A stretch of 64,000 nucleotides of DNA from Streptomyces sulfonofaciens. Lineage in GTDB: Bacteria > Actinomycetota > Actinomycetes > Streptomycetales > Streptomycetaceae. The position numbers were made by a program, and so were the translations under genes. Positions 8,212 through 17,941 of this stretch are shown here, in pieces. Every line of letters begins with the position of its first letter. The first letter of the stretch is position 1. Below the pieces are notes generated by a model. It ran no database searches, had not been told where the DNA came from, and saw nothing but the letters and a program-made list of their open reading frames with translations. Location: contig NZ_BNCD01000003.1 of assembly GCF_014656295.1 (NCBI RefSeq), positions 62,001-126,000 on the forward strand, written 5' to 3'.

Positions 8212-9719
8212 GCCACGGACTGCTGGTGGCCGGCACCACCTCCGATGCCGGCAAGAGCGTTGTCACCGCCGGGATCTGCCGGTGGCTGGTGCGCAAGGGC
8301 GTCAGTGTGGCGCCGTTCAAGGCGCAGAACATGTCGCTGAACTCCTTCGTCACGAACGAGGGCGCCGAGATCGGCCGTGCGCAGGCGATGCAGGCCCAGG
8401 CCGCGCGGGTGGAGCCGAGCGTGCTGATGAACCCCGTGCTGCTGAAGCCGGGCGGCGACCAGCTCAGCCAGGTGGTGCTGATGGGCCACCCGGTCGGCGA
8501 GCTGAGTGCGCGCGGGTACCACGGCGGGCGCCAGGAGCAGTTGCTCGGCACCGTGCTGAACTGCCTGGAGGAGCTGCGCGCCGCGCACGACGTGGTGATC
8601 TGCGAGGGGGCGGGGTCGCCCGCCGAGATCAACCTGCGGCGCACGGACATCGTGAACATGGGCCTGGCCCGTGCCGCGGGGCTGCCCGTCCTGGTCGTCG
8701 GCGACATCGACCGCGGCGGCGTCTTCGCGTCCTTCTTCGGCACCCTCGCCCTCCTGGACAAGGCGGACCAGTCGCTGCTGGCCGGTTTCCTGGTCAACAA
8801 GTTCCGCGGCGACGTGACCCTGCTCGACCCGGGCCTGGCCACGCTGCGTGGCCTCACCGGGCGGGCCACCTACGGGGTGCTGCCGTTCCAGCACGGCCTC
8901 GGCATCGACGAGGAGGACGGGCTGCGCATCTCGCTGCGCGGCACCGTGCGGGAGAGTTCGTCGGCCGGGCCGGTCGGCGCGGACGTGCTGCGGATCGCGG
9001 TCTGCGCGGTGCCGCTGATGTCCAACTTCACCGATGTGGACGCGCTGGCGGCGGAACCCGGCGTCGTCGTCCGGTTCGTGGACCGGGCGGAGGAGATGGC
9101 CGACGCGGACCTGGTGATCGTGCCGGGCACCCGCGGGACCGTCGGCGCACTGCGCTGGCTCGAACGCCGCGGGCTCGCGAAGGCGCTGGTGCGGCGGGCC
9201 GCCGAGGGCCGTCCCGTGCTCGGGATATGCGGCGGTTTCCAGTTGCTGGGCGAGCACATCGACGACACCGACCGCGTCGAGTCCCGCGAGGGCTCCGCCG
9301 ACGGCCTCGGCCTGCTGCCCGTACGGGTGCGCTTCGTCCGGGAGAAGACCCTCGCACGCCCGCGGGGGCAGGCCCTCGGCGAGCAGGTGGACGGCTACGA
9401 GATCCACCACGGGGTCGCCGACGTGCAGGGTGGTGAGCCGTTCCTCGACGGCTGCCGGGTCGGCTCCGTGTGGGGGACGCACTGGCACGGCTCCCTGGAG
9501 TCGGACGGATTCCGGCGGGCGTTCCTGCGGGCCGTCGCGGACACCGCGGGACGGCGTTTCGTACCGGCTCCCGACACCTCGTTCGCGGCGCTGCGCGAGG
9601 AGCAGCTCGACCGGCTCGGCGACCTGATCGAGGAGCACGCCGACACCGACGCCCTGTGGCGGCTCATCGAGTCGGGCCCGCCGACGCGGCTGCCGTTCGT
9701 CCCGCCGGGAGCCCCGTGA
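8208..9719 (+). CDS. cobQ: Cobyric acid synthase CobQ/CbiP
   Basis: The 503-residue enzyme amidates four side chains of adenosylcobyrinic acid a,c-diamide with glutamine and ATP. It has an N-terminal ATPase half with the P-loop-like [14 protein letters not shown] (9-22) and the family signature [13 protein letters not shown]. The C-terminal glutamine amidotransferase half carries the nucleophile in [14 protein letters not shown] and the histidine in [10 protein letters not shown]. The ATG at 8208, overlapping the cbiB stop, is chosen; the longer open frame upstream lies over cbiB and is not real. Length fits the family. Confidence 0.95.
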   Translation: MSHGLLVAGTTSDAGKSVVTAGICRWLVRKGVSVAPFKAQNMSLNSFVTNEGAEIGRAQAMQAQAARVEPSVLMNPVLLKPGGDQLSQVVLMGHPVGELSARGYHGGRQEQLLGTVLNCLEELRAAHDVVICEGAGSPAEINLRRTDIVNMGLARAAGLPVLVVGDIDRGGVFASFFGTLALLDKADQSLLAGFLVNKFRGDVTLLDPGLATLRGLTGRATYGVLPFQHGLGIDEEDGLRISLRGTVRESSSAGPVGADVLRIAVCAVPLMSNFTDVDALAAEPGVVVRFVDRAEEMADADLVIVPGTRGTVGALRWLERRGLAKALVRRAAEGRPVLGICGGFQLLGEHIDDTDRVESREGSADGLGLLPVRVRFVREKTLARPRGQALGEQVDGYEIHHGVADVQGGEPFLDGCRVGSVWGTHWHGSLESDGFRRAFLRAVADTAGRRFVPAPDTSFAALREEQLDRLGDLIEEHADTDALWRLIESGPPTRLPFVPPGAP

Positions 9720-9859
9720 GGACACCTGCGCGTGCGCGGGTCCTGACGAGCCCACCGCCGAGCGCGGGGCGCCCCGCGGGACCGCCCCCGGCAGCAGCCG
9801 GGGACGGCGGGAGCACCGGGCCCGGCGCAACCACCGGGAGACAAGGACGAGCCCTGCCC

Positions 9860-9916
9860 GTGAAACCGAACAACAGCACTTCCGCGACTGCCACACGAAG
9901 GAGCGAGCCCCGGTGA
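9860..9916 (+). CDS. Possible 18-residue leader peptide before the chelatase gene
   Basis: A GTG at 9860 opens an 18-residue frame ([18 protein letters not shown]). Its TGA overlaps the GTG start of the chelatase gene in a GTGA arrangement. It lies in the only sizeable gap of the cob run (9720-9912). Codon bias is weak evidence and AAGGA sits 12 bases upstream, so it may be a translational-coupling leader, a relic, or nothing. Confidence 0.25.
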   Translation: MKPNNSTSATATRRSEPR

Positions 9917-12141
9917 GCCCCCCCTATCCCTTCACCGCCCTCGTCGGACAGGACGGGCTCCGGCTCGCCCTGCTCCTGAACGCCCTGTCTCCGGACGTGG
10001 GCGGGGTCCTCGTCCGCGGCGAGAAGGGCACCGCGAAGAGCACCGCGGTCCGGGCGCTGGCGGCGGTGCTGCCCCAGGTACGGGTCGTCACCGGCTGCCG
10101 GTTCAGTTGCGACCCCGACGCGCCCGACCCGCGCTGCCCGGACGGCCCGCACGCGTCCGCCCCGGGCGCGGCGCGGCCCACCAGGATGGTGGAGCTGCCG
10201 GTCGGCGCCTCGGAGGACCGGGTCGTCGGCTCGCTGGACATCGAGCGGGCGCTGGCGGAGGGCGTGAAGGCCTTCGAGCCGGGCCTGCTCGCGGACGCGC
10301 ACCGCGGCATCCTCTACGTGGACGAGGTCAACCTGCTGCACGACCACGTCATCGACCTGCTGCTCGACGCCGCCGCGATGGGCTCCTCGTACGTGGAGCG
10401 CGAGGGCGTCTCCGTGCGGCACGCGGCGCGGTTCCTGCTGGTCGGCACCATGAACCCGGAAGAGGGCGAGTTGCGCCCGCAGCTACTGGACCGGTTCGGC
10501 CTCACCGTGGAGGTCAGCGCCTCCAGGGAGCCTGACGAGCGCGCCGAGGTGGTGCGGCGCCGGCTCGCCTACGACGCGCAGCCGGCGGCCTTCGCGGCGC
10601 GCTGGGCGGACGAGGAGAAGCAGCTTCGCGAGCGGATAGCGGTGGCGCGCGCGCTGCTGCCGCAGGTCGTGCTCGGTGACGCCGTGCTGCGGCAGATCAC
10701 GGCGACCTGCGCGGCCTTCGAGGTCGACGGGATGCGCGCGGACATCGTGATGGCCCGTACGGCAACGGCCCTGGCCGCCTGGGCGGGCCGTACCGAGGTG
10801 CTCCAGGAGGACGTGCGCACGGCGGCGCTGCTGGCGCTGCCGCACCGCCGTCGCCGCAACCCCTTCGACGCTCCCGGACTCGACGAGGACAAGCTCGACG
10901 AGACGCTGGAGCGGTACGGGCAGCAGGACGAACCCCGGGCGGAGCAGGAACAGGAGCCGCAGGGCCCCGCCGACGACGCCGGGCAGCCCGGTGACGGGGG
11001 CACGGACGACGACCCGGATCCGGGCGGGCCCGGCGGCGGGGGCGCGCCCCCCGCGGACGGCGGCCCCGCGGACGGCGGCCCGCCGCCTGCGCCGGCCGGC
11101 CAGGCCCCGTCGGAGCCGGCCGCGCAGCCGCCCGACTCCGACGCCCCCGGCGTCCCCGCGCAGTCCCCGCCGCCGGCCTCCGGCGGTGTGGAACAACCCC
11201 CGGTCCAGGCCGCAAAGCCGTTCCGCACCAGGCTGCTGACCGTCCCGGGTCTGGGCGAGGGCGCGGCGGGCCGGCGGTCGCGGGCGATCACCGAGCAGGG
11301 CCGCACCACCGGTGCGCGGCAGCCGCGCGGCGCGCTGACGAAGCTGCACCTGGCCGCCACCGTGCGCGCCGCGGCACCGCACCAGCGGGCCAGGGGCCGC
11401 TCGGGCGCCGGTCTCGTGGTGCGCCGGGCGGATCTTCGGCAGGCGGTCCGCGAGGGCCGCGAGGGCAATCTCGTGCTGTTCGTGGTCGACGCCTCGGGGT
11501 CGATGGCGGCGCGGCGCAGGATGGGCGCCGTGAAGGGCGCGGTGCTCTCGCTGCTGCTCGACGCCTACCAACGGCGGGACAAGGTGGGACTGGTGACGTT
11601 CCGTGGTGCGGCGGCGGACGTGGCGCTGCCGCCGACCTCCTCCGTGGACGCCGCCGCGGCCCGGCTGGACGCCCTGCCGACCGGCGGCCGCACTCCGCTC
11701 GCGGCCGGTCTGCTGCGCGCTCACGAGGTGCTGCGGGTGGAGCGGCTGCGGGACCCGGCGCGCCGGCCGCTGCTCGTCGTCGTCACGGACGGGCGGGCCA
11801 CCGGAGGCACGGACCCGGTGGGCCGGGCGGGCCGGGCGGCGGGGCTGTTCGCCTCGGACGGCACGGCGTCCGTGGTGGTGGACTGCGAGACGGGGCCGGT
11901 GCGGCTCGGTCTCGCCGGCCGCCTGGCCGGCCGGCTCGGCGCCACCACCGTCACGCTGGAGGAGCTGCGCGCCGACGTACTGGCCGGGCTGGTCAGGGAC
12001 GTCCGCGGGGCGGCGCGCACCACGGGCGGCACGGCGCCGCAGCCCCCGCACACGGCGGGCGGCAGCGGGCCGCAACCGCCGCTCACCCCGGGCGCCGTCG
12101 GCGCCGCGGGTCGTCTGCGTACCGACAGGAGGGCCGCATAG
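9913..12141 (+). CDS. Fused AAA+/VWA magnesium-chelatase-type subunit (putative cobaltochelatase ATPase)
   Basis: The 742-residue protein fuses a ChlI/BchI-like AAA+ ATPase with a ChlD-like von Willebrand A domain. The Walker A is GEKGTAKST (36-44), with the family segment [12 protein letters not shown], Walker [11 protein letters not shown] and sensor [20 protein letters not shown] long acidic/Pro-Gly linker follows, then the MIDAS motif [10 protein letters not shown] and the VWA elements [10 protein letters not shown] and [10 protein letters not shown]. In this setting it is expected to drive cobalt insertion together with a large CobN subunit. CobN is not encoded beside it, which is unusual. 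Its TAG overlaps the cobO GTG. Confidence 0.9.
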   Translation: MSPPYPFTALVGQDGLRLALLLNALSPDVGGVLVRGEKGTAKSTAVRALAAVLPQVRVVTGCRFSCDPDAPDPRCPDGPHASAPGAARPTRMVELPVGASEDRVVGSLDIERALAEGVKAFEPGLLADAHRGILYVDEVNLLHDHVIDLLLDAAAMGSSYVEREGVSVRHAARFLLVGTMNPEEGELRPQLLDRFGLTVEVSASREPDERAEVVRRRLAYDAQPAAFAARWADEEKQLRERIAVARALLPQVVLGDAVLRQITATCAAFEVDGMRADIVMARTATALAAWAGRTEVLQEDVRTAALLALPHRRRRNPFDAPGLDEDKLDETLERYGQQDEPRAEQEQEPQGPADDAGQPGDGGTDDDPDPGGPGGGGAPPADGGPADGGPPPAPAGQAPSEPAAQPPDSDAPGVPAQSPPPASGGVEQPPVQAAKPFRTRLLTVPGLGEGAAGRRSRAITEQGRTTGARQPRGALTKLHLAATVRAAAPHQRARGRSGAGLVVRRADLRQAVREGREGNLVLFVVDASGSMAARRRMGAVKGAVLSLLLDAYQRRDKVGLVTFRGAAADVALPPTSSVDAAAARLDALPTGGRTPLAAGLLRAHEVLRVERLRDPARRPLLVVVTDGRATGGTDPVGRAGRAAGLFASDGTASVVVDCETGPVRLGLAGRLAGRLGATTVTLEELRADVLAGLVRDVRGAARTTGGTAPQPPHTAGGSGPQPPLTPGAVGAAGRLRTDRRAA

Positions 12142-12758
12142 TGCCGCAGGGACAGCCTGCCGTCGTCCCGGACGACGGCCTCACCACGCGTCAGCGACGC
12201 AACCGTCCGCTGGTGCTGGTGCACACCGGCCCGGGCAAGGGCAAGTCGACCGCCGCGTTCGGGCTCGCGCTGCGCGCCTGGAACCAGGGCTGGCCGGTCG
12301 GGGTCTTCCAGTTCGTCAAGTCGGCGAAGTGGCGGGTCGGCGAGGAGAACGCCCTGCGGGTGCTGGGCGCCTCCGGGGAGGGCGGCTCGGTCGCCTGGCA
12401 CAAGATGGGCGAGGGCTGGTCGTGGATCCAGCGTCCGGCCGGCGCCGACGAGTCGGGCCAGGAGAGCAACGAGGCCAAGGCCCGGGAGGGCTGGGAGCAG
12501 GTCAAGCGCGACCTGGCGGCCGAGACGTACCGGCTGTACGTGCTCGACGAGTTCACCTATCCGATGCACTGGGGCTGGATCGACACCGACGAGGTGGTCT
12601 CGGTGCTCCGGGAGCGGCCCGGCATGCAGCACGTGGTGATCACCGGCCGGAACGCCCCGGAGCCGCTGCGGGACCACGCCGACCTGGTGACCGAGATGGC
12701 CAAGGTGCGGCATCCCATGGACAGCGGCCAGAAGGGGCAGAGGGGCATCGAGTGGTGA
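12141..12758 (+). CDS. cobO: Cob(I)yrinic acid a,c-diamide adenosyltransferase
   Basis: The 205-residue CobO/BtuR-type enzyme transfers the adenosyl group of ATP to the cobalt of cob(I)yrinic acid diamide. The P-loop HTGPGKGKSTAAFGLALR starts at residue 28. The family features VGVFQFVKSAKWRVGEENAL, YVLDEFTYPMHWGWID (the Walker B-like aspartate) and VITGRNAPEPL follow in order. The GTG start shares a base with the previous TAG stop, indicating tight translational coupling in the riboswitch-controlled transcript. Confidence 0.95.
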   Translation: MPQGQPAVVPDDGLTTRQRRNRPLVLVHTGPGKGKSTAAFGLALRAWNQGWPVGVFQFVKSAKWRVGEENALRVLGASGEGGSVAWHKMGEGWSWIQRPAGADESGQESNEAKAREGWEQVKRDLAAETYRLYVLDEFTYPMHWGWIDTDEVVSVLRERPGMQHVVITGRNAPEPLRDHADLVTEMAKVRHPMDSGQKGQRGIEW

Positions 12759-12798
12759 GCGGCCTCCCGATGGCGCCCGTGGCACGGGCGGTGGCGCG

Positions 12799-14175
12799 GT
12801 GACGGCGGTGCCGCGGCTGGTCATCGCCGCGCCCGCCTCGGGCAGTGGCAAGACCACGGTCGCCACCGGCCTGATGGCGGCCTTCGCGGAGAGCGGCCTC
12901 GCCGTCTCCCCGCACAAGGTCGGCCCCGACTACATCGACCCGGGCTACCACGCGCTGGCCACCGGCCGCCCGGGCCGCAACCTGGACGCGTTCCTGTGCG
13001 GCACGGAGCTGGTCGCGCCGCTGTTCGCGCACGGCGCCGCGGGGTGCGACCTCGCGGTCGTCGAGGGCGTGATGGGCCTGTTCGACGGTGCGTCCGGGCG
13101 CGGTGAGCTGGCCTCCACGGCACAGGTCGCGGCCCTCCTGGAGGCGCCGGTGGTGCTCGTCGTGGACGCCTCCGCGCAGTCCCGCTCGGTGGCCGCGCTG
13201 GTGCACGGCTTCGCGTCCTGGGACCCCGGTGTGCGGATCGGGGGCGTGATCCTCAACAAGGTGGGCTCGGACCGGCACGAGGCGCTGCTGAGGGAGGCGC
13301 TCGACGCGTCCGGGGTGCCGGTGCTCGGCGCGTTGCGGCGCGCCGAGCAGGTGCGCACCCCCTCCCGGCACCTCGGCCTGGTGCCGGCGGCCGAGCGGCG
13401 TGCGGAGGCGCTCGAGGCGGTGCGGGCCATGGCCGGGCAGGTACGGGCCGGCTGCGACCTGCCCGCCCTGCTGGCCCTGGCCAGGAGCGCCGGCGATACC
13501 GCGGCCGACGCCTGGGACCCGGGCGCGGCGCTCGCCGCGGCCGGCGCGGCGCCGGGCGCCCGGCGGACCCGGCGCCCGCGGATCGCGGTGGCAGGCGGTC
13601 CGGCCTTCACGTTCTCCTACGCCGAGCACGTCGAGATGCTGACGGCGGCGGGTGCGGAGGTGGTGTTCTTCGATCCGCTGCGGGACGAGCAGTTGCCCGA
13701 CGACGCGGACGGCCTGGTGATCGGCGGCGGCTTCCCGGAGGTGTACGCGCCGGAGCTGTCGGCGAACGAGCCGCTGCGCAAGGCCGTCGGTGCGCTCGCG
13801 CTGTCCGGGGCGCCGGTGGCGGCCGAGTGCGCGGGCCTGCTGTATCTGGCGCGGTCCCTGGACGGTGCGCCGATGTGCGGGGTGCTGGACGCCGACGCCC
13901 GGATGACACCGCGGCTGACGCTGGGGTACCGGGAGGCGGTGGCCGTCTCGGCGAGCACGCTGGTGGCCGCGGGCACCCGGATGCGCGGGCACGAGTTCCA
14001 CCGCACGGTCCTCGAACCGGGCGCCGGCCAACGGCCCGCATGGGGTCTCGGCGGCGGCGAGCGGCGCGTCGAGGGCTTCGTCCAGCAGGGGGTGCACGCC
14101 AGCTATCTGCACACCCACTGGGCCGCCCGGCCCGAGGTGGTGCGGCGCCTCGTCGACAGTTGCGGGCGCTCGTGA
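12799..14175 (+). CDS. cobB: Cobyrinate a,c-diamide synthase CobB/CbiA
   Basis: The 458-residue enzyme amidates the a and c carboxylates of (hydrogeno)cobyrinic acid. The N-terminal dethiobiotin-synthetase-like domain carries APASGSGKTTVATG (P-loop Lys18) and HKVGPDYIDPGYH. The C-terminal class I amidotransferase domain has GGGFPEVYAPEL, the nucleophile Cys344 in AAECAGLLYL and the histidine in HTHWAARPE. It starts at a GTG 40 bases after cobO and is the last gene of the riboswitch-led run; the convergent ZIP gene ends 26 bases beyond. Confidence 0.95.
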   Translation: MTAVPRLVIAAPASGSGKTTVATGLMAAFAESGLAVSPHKVGPDYIDPGYHALATGRPGRNLDAFLCGTELVAPLFAHGAAGCDLAVVEGVMGLFDGASGRGELASTAQVAALLEAPVVLVVDASAQSRSVAALVHGFASWDPGVRIGGVILNKVGSDRHEALLREALDASGVPVLGALRRAEQVRTPSRHLGLVPAAERRAEALEAVRAMAGQVRAGCDLPALLALARSAGDTAADAWDPGAALAAAGAAPGARRTRRPRIAVAGGPAFTFSYAEHVEMLTAAGAEVVFFDPLRDEQLPDDADGLVIGGGFPEVYAPELSANEPLRKAVGALALSGAPVAAECAGLLYLARSLDGAPMCGVLDADARMTPRLTLGYREAVAVSASTLVAAGTRMRGHEFHRTVLEPGAGQRPAWGLGGGERRVEGFVQQGVHASYLHTHWAARPEVVRRLVDSCGRS

Positions 14176-14201
14176 CCGGCCGGTGCGCGGCGCCGGCGCC
14201 C

Positions 14202-14930
14202 TCAGCCGGCGGCCGCGCCGATCACCACCCACATCAGCGCCGCCCCGGCGACCGTGCACAGCAGGGTCGAGCGTGCGGGGTGGCGGTGGCTGGCCTCCGG
14301 CAGGATCTCGGCGGCCGCGATGTACAGCAGCACGCCTCCGAAGAACCCCAGGTAGCAGCCGAGTGCCTGCTCCGGGATGCTGAACAGCAGCGTGGACGCG
14401 GCGCCCAGGACGGGTGCCAGCGCGTCCGCGAACAGCATCGCCACGGCACTGCGGCGCGCGTTGCCGTAGGCCCGCGTCACGGTGTACGTGTTGAAGCCGT
14501 CCGCGAAGTCGTGGGTGACGACGGCGAGTGCCACCGTCAGGCCCATGGCCTCGTCCACCTGGAAGGACGCACCGATCGCGACACCGTCGGCGATGCTGTG
14601 CCCGACCATCGCCGCGGCGGCGCCGATGCCCACCTGCGGCACCTGGTCGGGCCGGTGCGCGCCGTGCTCCGCCTGCCGCATGGCGAGCAGCCGTTCGACG
14701 ACGTGTGCGACGAGGAAGCCCGTGACGAACAGCAGCAGGGCGGCCGGTACGCCGAAGACGTGCTCTCCCGCGCCCTCAAGGGCCTCCGGCAGCAGGTCGA
14801 AACCGACCACGCCGAGCATCAGGCCGCCGGCGAAGCCGAGCACGAGGTGGCGCCGGTCGGCGACGTACTGGGCCGTCCAGCCGCCGACCAGCGTCATGAG
14901 GAAGCAACCCAGTGCCACGAGCACGACCAT
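14202..14930 (-). CDS. ZIP-family divalent metal transporter
   Basis: The 242-residue protein has about eight hydrophobic helices and the ZIP metal-binding helices HSIADGVAIGASF (helix IV) and HDFADGFNTYT (helix V). ZIP proteins bring zinc, iron, or other divalent cations into the cytoplasm. The ATG at 14930 is chosen because the first helix begins immediately (MVVLVALGCFLMTLVGG); the longer open frame upstream runs antisense to the CobE-like gene. It sits inside the cobalamin locus on the opposite strand, so a role in cobalt or nickel supply is an attractive but unproven guess. Confidence 0.9.
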   Translation of the reverse strand: MVVLVALGCFLMTLVGGWTAQYVADRRHLVLGFAGGLMLGVVGFDLLPEALEGAGEHVFGVPAALLLFVTGFLVAHVVERLLAMRQAEHGAHRPDQVPQVGIGAAAAMVGHSIADGVAIGASFQVDEAMGLTVALAVVTHDFADGFNTYTVTRAYGNARRSAVAMLFADALAPVLGAASTLLFSIPEQALGCYLGFFGGVLLYIAAAEILPEASHRHPARSTLLCTVAGAALMWVVIGAAAG

Positions 14931-14972
14931 GGTCCTTTGGTAGCCGATCGGTCCGCGCCGTGCACACGCGGG

Positions 14973-15434
14973 GTGCCCGAAGGGCCGCTGGTCGTCGGGG
15001 TGGGCGCCGCGACGGGCGTGTCGGGGGAGGAGGTGCTCGCTCTGGTGACCGGTGTGCTCGCGGCGGCGGGGCTGCCGCTCGCCGCGGTCGCCGAGTTGGC
15101 GACCGTCCAGGCGCGTGCGGCGGAGCCGGGGCTGCGTGCGGCGGCGGCGTTCCTCGGTGTGCCGCTCGCGGCGTATCCGGCCGGGGCGCTGGCGCGCGTG
15201 CGGGTGCCCAACCCGTCGGCCGCGGTGCGGACGGCGGTCGGCACCGCGTCGGTCGCGGAGGCCGCCGCGCTGCTGCGGGGCGGCCGGCTGCTGGTGCCCA
15301 AGAGCACTTCGGCGCGCCACCCGGCGAGGGCGACCTGTGCGGTGGCCCGCCTGCCGGTCCCCGCGCCCCGGGAGGACCGGACGGGCCGGCGGGACCGGCG
15401 GGACCTGGCCGGCCGGCGGGAGGAGGGCCTGTGA
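14973..15434 (+). CDS. CbiG C-terminal domain (CobE-like) cobalamin biosynthesis protein
   Basis: The 153-residue product corresponds to the CbiG C-terminal/CobE domain. It opens with VVGVGAATGVSGEEVLAL and continues with the helix AELATVQARAAEPGLRAAA and the SVAEAAALL segment. CobE is required in the aerobic pathway but its exact role is unsettled; in CbiG this domain follows the lactone-opening domain. Here only the C-terminal part exists. The GTG at 14973 is inferred from where homology starts. The stop overlaps the next gene's GTG by four bases, so it is coupled to the CobC-like aminotransferase. Confidence 0.78.
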   Translation: MPEGPLVVGVGAATGVSGEEVLALVTGVLAAAGLPLAAVAELATVQARAAEPGLRAAAAFLGVPLAAYPAGALARVRVPNPSAAVRTAVGTASVAEAAALLRGGRLLVPKSTSARHPARATCAVARLPVPAPREDRTGRRDRRDLAGRREEGL

Positions 15435-16486
15435 GCGGGGGCCACGACCTGCGGCACCACGGCGACGCGGAGGTGCGCGACGGCGCTTTCGTCGACCTGG
15501 CCGTGAACGTCAGGACCGGCACTCCCCCGCCGTGGCTGCGCGCCCGGCTCGCCGCGTCGCTCACCGGGCTCGCGGCGTATCCGGACGACCGTGCCGCGCG
15601 GGCGGCGGTCGCGGCCAGGCACGGCGTTCCGGCCGACCGGGTGCTGCTGACGGCCGGTGCCGCTGAGGCGTTCGTGCTGCTGGCACGGGCGCTGAAGGTG
15701 GCCAGGCCCGTGGTGGTGCATCCGCAGTTCACCGAGCCGGAGGCGGCGCTGCTGGACGCCGGGCACAGCGTCGGCAGGGTGCTCCTCGACGAACGCGACG
15801 GCTTCCGGCTGCGGCCCGCGGCGGTGCCCGAGGACGCGGATCTGGTCCTCGTCGGCAATCCGACCAATCCGACGTCCGTGCTGCACCCGGCCGCGGATGT
15901 CACCGCACTCGCGAGGCCCGGCCGGCTGCTGGTGGTGGACGAGGCGTTCATGGACGCGGTGCCGGGCGAGCCGGAGTCGCTTGCGGGGCGCACCGATGTG
16001 CCGGGGCTCGTGGTACTGCGCAGCCTGACCAAGACATGGGGCCTGGCGGGGCTGCGGATCGGCTACGTCCTGGCGGCCCCGGAGACCGTGGCGGCCCTGG
16101 CGCACGCCCAGCCACTGTGGCCGGTCTCCACGCCCGCGCTCGCCGCCGCCCTGGCCTGTGTGGAGCCGCACGCGCTCGCGGAGGCCGAGCGCGCTGCGGG
16201 TACGGCAGCGGTGGACCGGAACCACCTGGTCGCCGGGCTCACCCGGCTGGCCGAGGCGGCCGGCGGCGCCGCGCGCGGGCCGCGGGTGGTCGGGCCGGCC
16301 CGGGGCCCGTTCGTGCTGGTGCGGCTGGCCGGTGCGGAGGCGGTGCGGGCCCGGCTGCGGGAGCGGGGCTTCGCGGTGCGCCGCGGCGACACCTTCCCCG
16401 GGCTCGGGCCCGAGTGGCTGCGGATCGCGGTACGGGACCGGGCCACCACGGACCGGTTCCTGGCCGCGCTGGCCGAGGTGCTCTGA
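15431..16486 (+). CDS. cobC: CobC-like class I/II aminotransferase (threonine-phosphate decarboxylase type)
   Basis: The 351-residue PLP enzyme belongs to the CobD/CobC (L-threonine-O-3-phosphate decarboxylase) and histidinol-phosphate aminotransferase branch. Visible motifs are the cofactor loop GAAEAFVLLAR, VGNPTNPTSVLHP, VVDEAFMDAVPGE, the Schiff-base lysine in SLTKTWGLAGLRIGY and the substrate arginine in EWLRIAVRD. In the cob context it would supply aminopropanol phosphate for the nucleotide loop. The Salmonella-type CobD and a plain HisC-like transaminase cannot be told apart from sequence reading alone. It overlaps the CobE-like gene and is followed by a terminator. Confidence 0.85.
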   Translation: MSGGHDLRHHGDAEVRDGAFVDLAVNVRTGTPPPWLRARLAASLTGLAAYPDDRAARAAVAARHGVPADRVLLTAGAAEAFVLLARALKVARPVVVHPQFTEPEAALLDAGHSVGRVLLDERDGFRLRPAAVPEDADLVLVGNPTNPTSVLHPAADVTALARPGRLLVVDEAFMDAVPGEPESLAGRTDVPGLVVLRSLTKTWGLAGLRIGYVLAAPETVAALAHAQPLWPVSTPALAAALACVEPHALAEAERAAGTAAVDRNHLVAGLTRLAEAAGGAARGPRVVGPARGPFVLVRLAGAEAVRARLRERGFAVRRGDTFPGLGPEWLRIAVRDRATTDRFLAALAEVL

Positions 16487-16502
16487 GCGCCGGGGCCCGG
16501 GT

Positions 16503-16527
16503 CCGTGGCGGCGCACCGCCGCCACGG
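16503..16527 (+). terminator. Hairpin terminator after cobC
   Basis: An 11-bp perfect stem (CCGTGGCGGCG paired with CGCCGCCACGG) with a CAC loop starts 16 bases after the cobC stop. It closes the cobE/cobC unit and faces the convergent amidohydrolase. Confidence 0.75.
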
Positions 16528-16704
16528 GCCTGCACTGCCCTGCCGCACGCGCCCCGCGCTCCCGACCACCGCGGGTGGGACCCGCCTCCGACGGGCCTGC
16601 GGCGGGGCGCTCCCGCCCGTGCCGCGCCGCCGTCCGGGCCCCACCGCGTCCGCCCGCCGCACCGCCCCCCGCACAACCCCCGCACCGCCCGCCGAGCGGT
16701 GCCG

Positions 16705-17862
16705 TCAGCCGACCGCGCGGCCGTTCAGCACGATCTGCCGCGGGTCCGCGAGCACCCGTACGTCGGCCCGCGGGTCCGTGTCGTAGACGACCAGGTCGGC
16801 GGGGGCGCCCTCGTCGAGTCCCGGGCGGCCGAGCCAGGCGCGGGCGCCCCAGGTGGCGGCGGAGAGGGCCGCTACGGGCGGCAGGCCGGCGCGCACCAGC
16901 TCCAGCACCTCGCCCGCCACCAGGCCGTGCGCCAGCCCGCCCCCCGCGTCGGTGCCCGCGTAGACGGCGATCCCGGCGTCGTGGGCGGCCCGCACGGTGG
17001 CGTAGCGGCGCCTGTGGAGCCGGCGCATATGGTCCGACCAGCGCGGGTACCTGCCCTCGGCGCCGGCGGCGAGATCGGGGAAGGTGGCGATGTTGACCAG
17101 CGTCGGCACGATGGCGACGCCCCGCTCCGCGAAGAGCGGGATGGTCTCCTCGGTGAGCCCGGTGGCGTGCTCGACGCAGTCGATGCCGGCCTCCACCAGG
17201 TCGCGCAGGGACTCCTCGGCGAAGCAGTGCGCGGTGACCCGGGCGCCGAGGCGGTGTGCCTCGGCGATGGCCGCCCGAGCCGCGTCGCGCGGCCAGCACG
17301 CGGTGAGGTCGCCCTCGGCGCGGTCGATCCAGTCGCCGACGAGCTTGACCCAGCCGTCGCCGCGGCGCGCCTCCCGGGCGACGTAGGCCACGAGGTCGGG
17401 CGGCTCGATCTCGTGGGCGTAGTTGCGGATGTAGCGGCGGGTGCGGGCGATGTGCCGTCCGGCACGGATGATCTTCGGCAGGTCGTCGCGGTCGTCGATC
17501 CAGCGGGTGTCGGACGGGGAGCCGGCGTCGCGCAGCAGCAGGGCGCCCACGTCGCGCTCCGTGCGGGCCTGGCGCTCCGCGGTCTCGGCGGACACCGGGC
17601 CGTGGGCGTCCAGGCCGACGTGGCAGTGCGCGTCCACGAGGCCGGGCAGCACCCAGCCGGTGACGGTGCGCACGTCGCGGGCGGTGGCCGGCCTGTCGTA
17701 GGTGATCCGCCCGCCGACCACCCACAGTTCGTCCCGTACGTCGTCGGGCCCGGCGAGGACGCCGCCCTTCACGTGCACCACCGCGCCGTCGTGGGACGGC
17801 CCGCGGGGCGTCGGCCGGGTGCCGGGGAGCGCCTGGTGGTCCGGGAGAGCCTGATCCGTCAT
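16705..17862 (-). CDS. Amidohydrolase family metalloenzyme
   Basis: The 385-residue protein has the amidohydrolase TIM-barrel signature: GLVDAHCHVGLDAHG with HxH at 79-81, a candidate bridging lysine in GWVKLVGDWID, metal histidines in RVTAHCFAEE and DCVEHATGL, and the terminal aspartate in YAGTDAGGGLAHG. N- and C-terminal strands form the small beta-sandwich, including VYDTDPRADV near the end. It resembles imidazolonepropionase/prolidase-like amidohydrolases. The substrate is unknown. It is transcribed away from the class V aminotransferase across a short shared promoter region. Confidence 0.88.
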   Translation of the reverse strand: MTDQALPDHQALPGTRPTPRGPSHDGAVVHVKGGVLAGPDDVRDELWVVGGRITYDRPATARDVRTVTGWVLPGLVDAHCHVGLDAHGPVSAETAERQARTERDVGALLLRDAGSPSDTRWIDDRDDLPKIIRAGRHIARTRRYIRNYAHEIEPPDLVAYVAREARRGDGWVKLVGDWIDRAEGDLTACWPRDAARAAIAEAHRLGARVTAHCFAEESLRDLVEAGIDCVEHATGLTEETIPLFAERGVAIVPTLVNIATFPDLAAGAEGRYPRWSDHMRRLHRRRYATVRAAHDAGIAVYAGTDAGGGLAHGLVAGEVLELVRAGLPPVAALSAATWGARAWLGRPGLDEGAPADLVVYDTDPRADVRVLADPRQIVLNGRAVG

Positions 17863-17890
17863 GCCCGCAGCTTAGGAGGCGCCGCCCGGG

Positions 17891-17941
17891 GGCCGGGCCG
17901 CGGAGGGGGCCTACGCTCTGACCGGCGGCCGGGCCGCGGAG
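17891..17941. repeat. 15-bp direct repeat in a divergent promoter region
   Basis: GGCCGGGCCGCGGAG occurs at 17891-17905 and again at 17927-17941, 36 bases apart, between the divergent amidohydrolase and aminotransferase genes. A TACGCT hexamer at 17912 lies between the copies and could serve as a -10 element for the rightward gene. The spacing would place both copies on roughly the same DNA face if about 12 bp per turn; it may be a regulator site or simple duplication. Confidence 0.4.
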
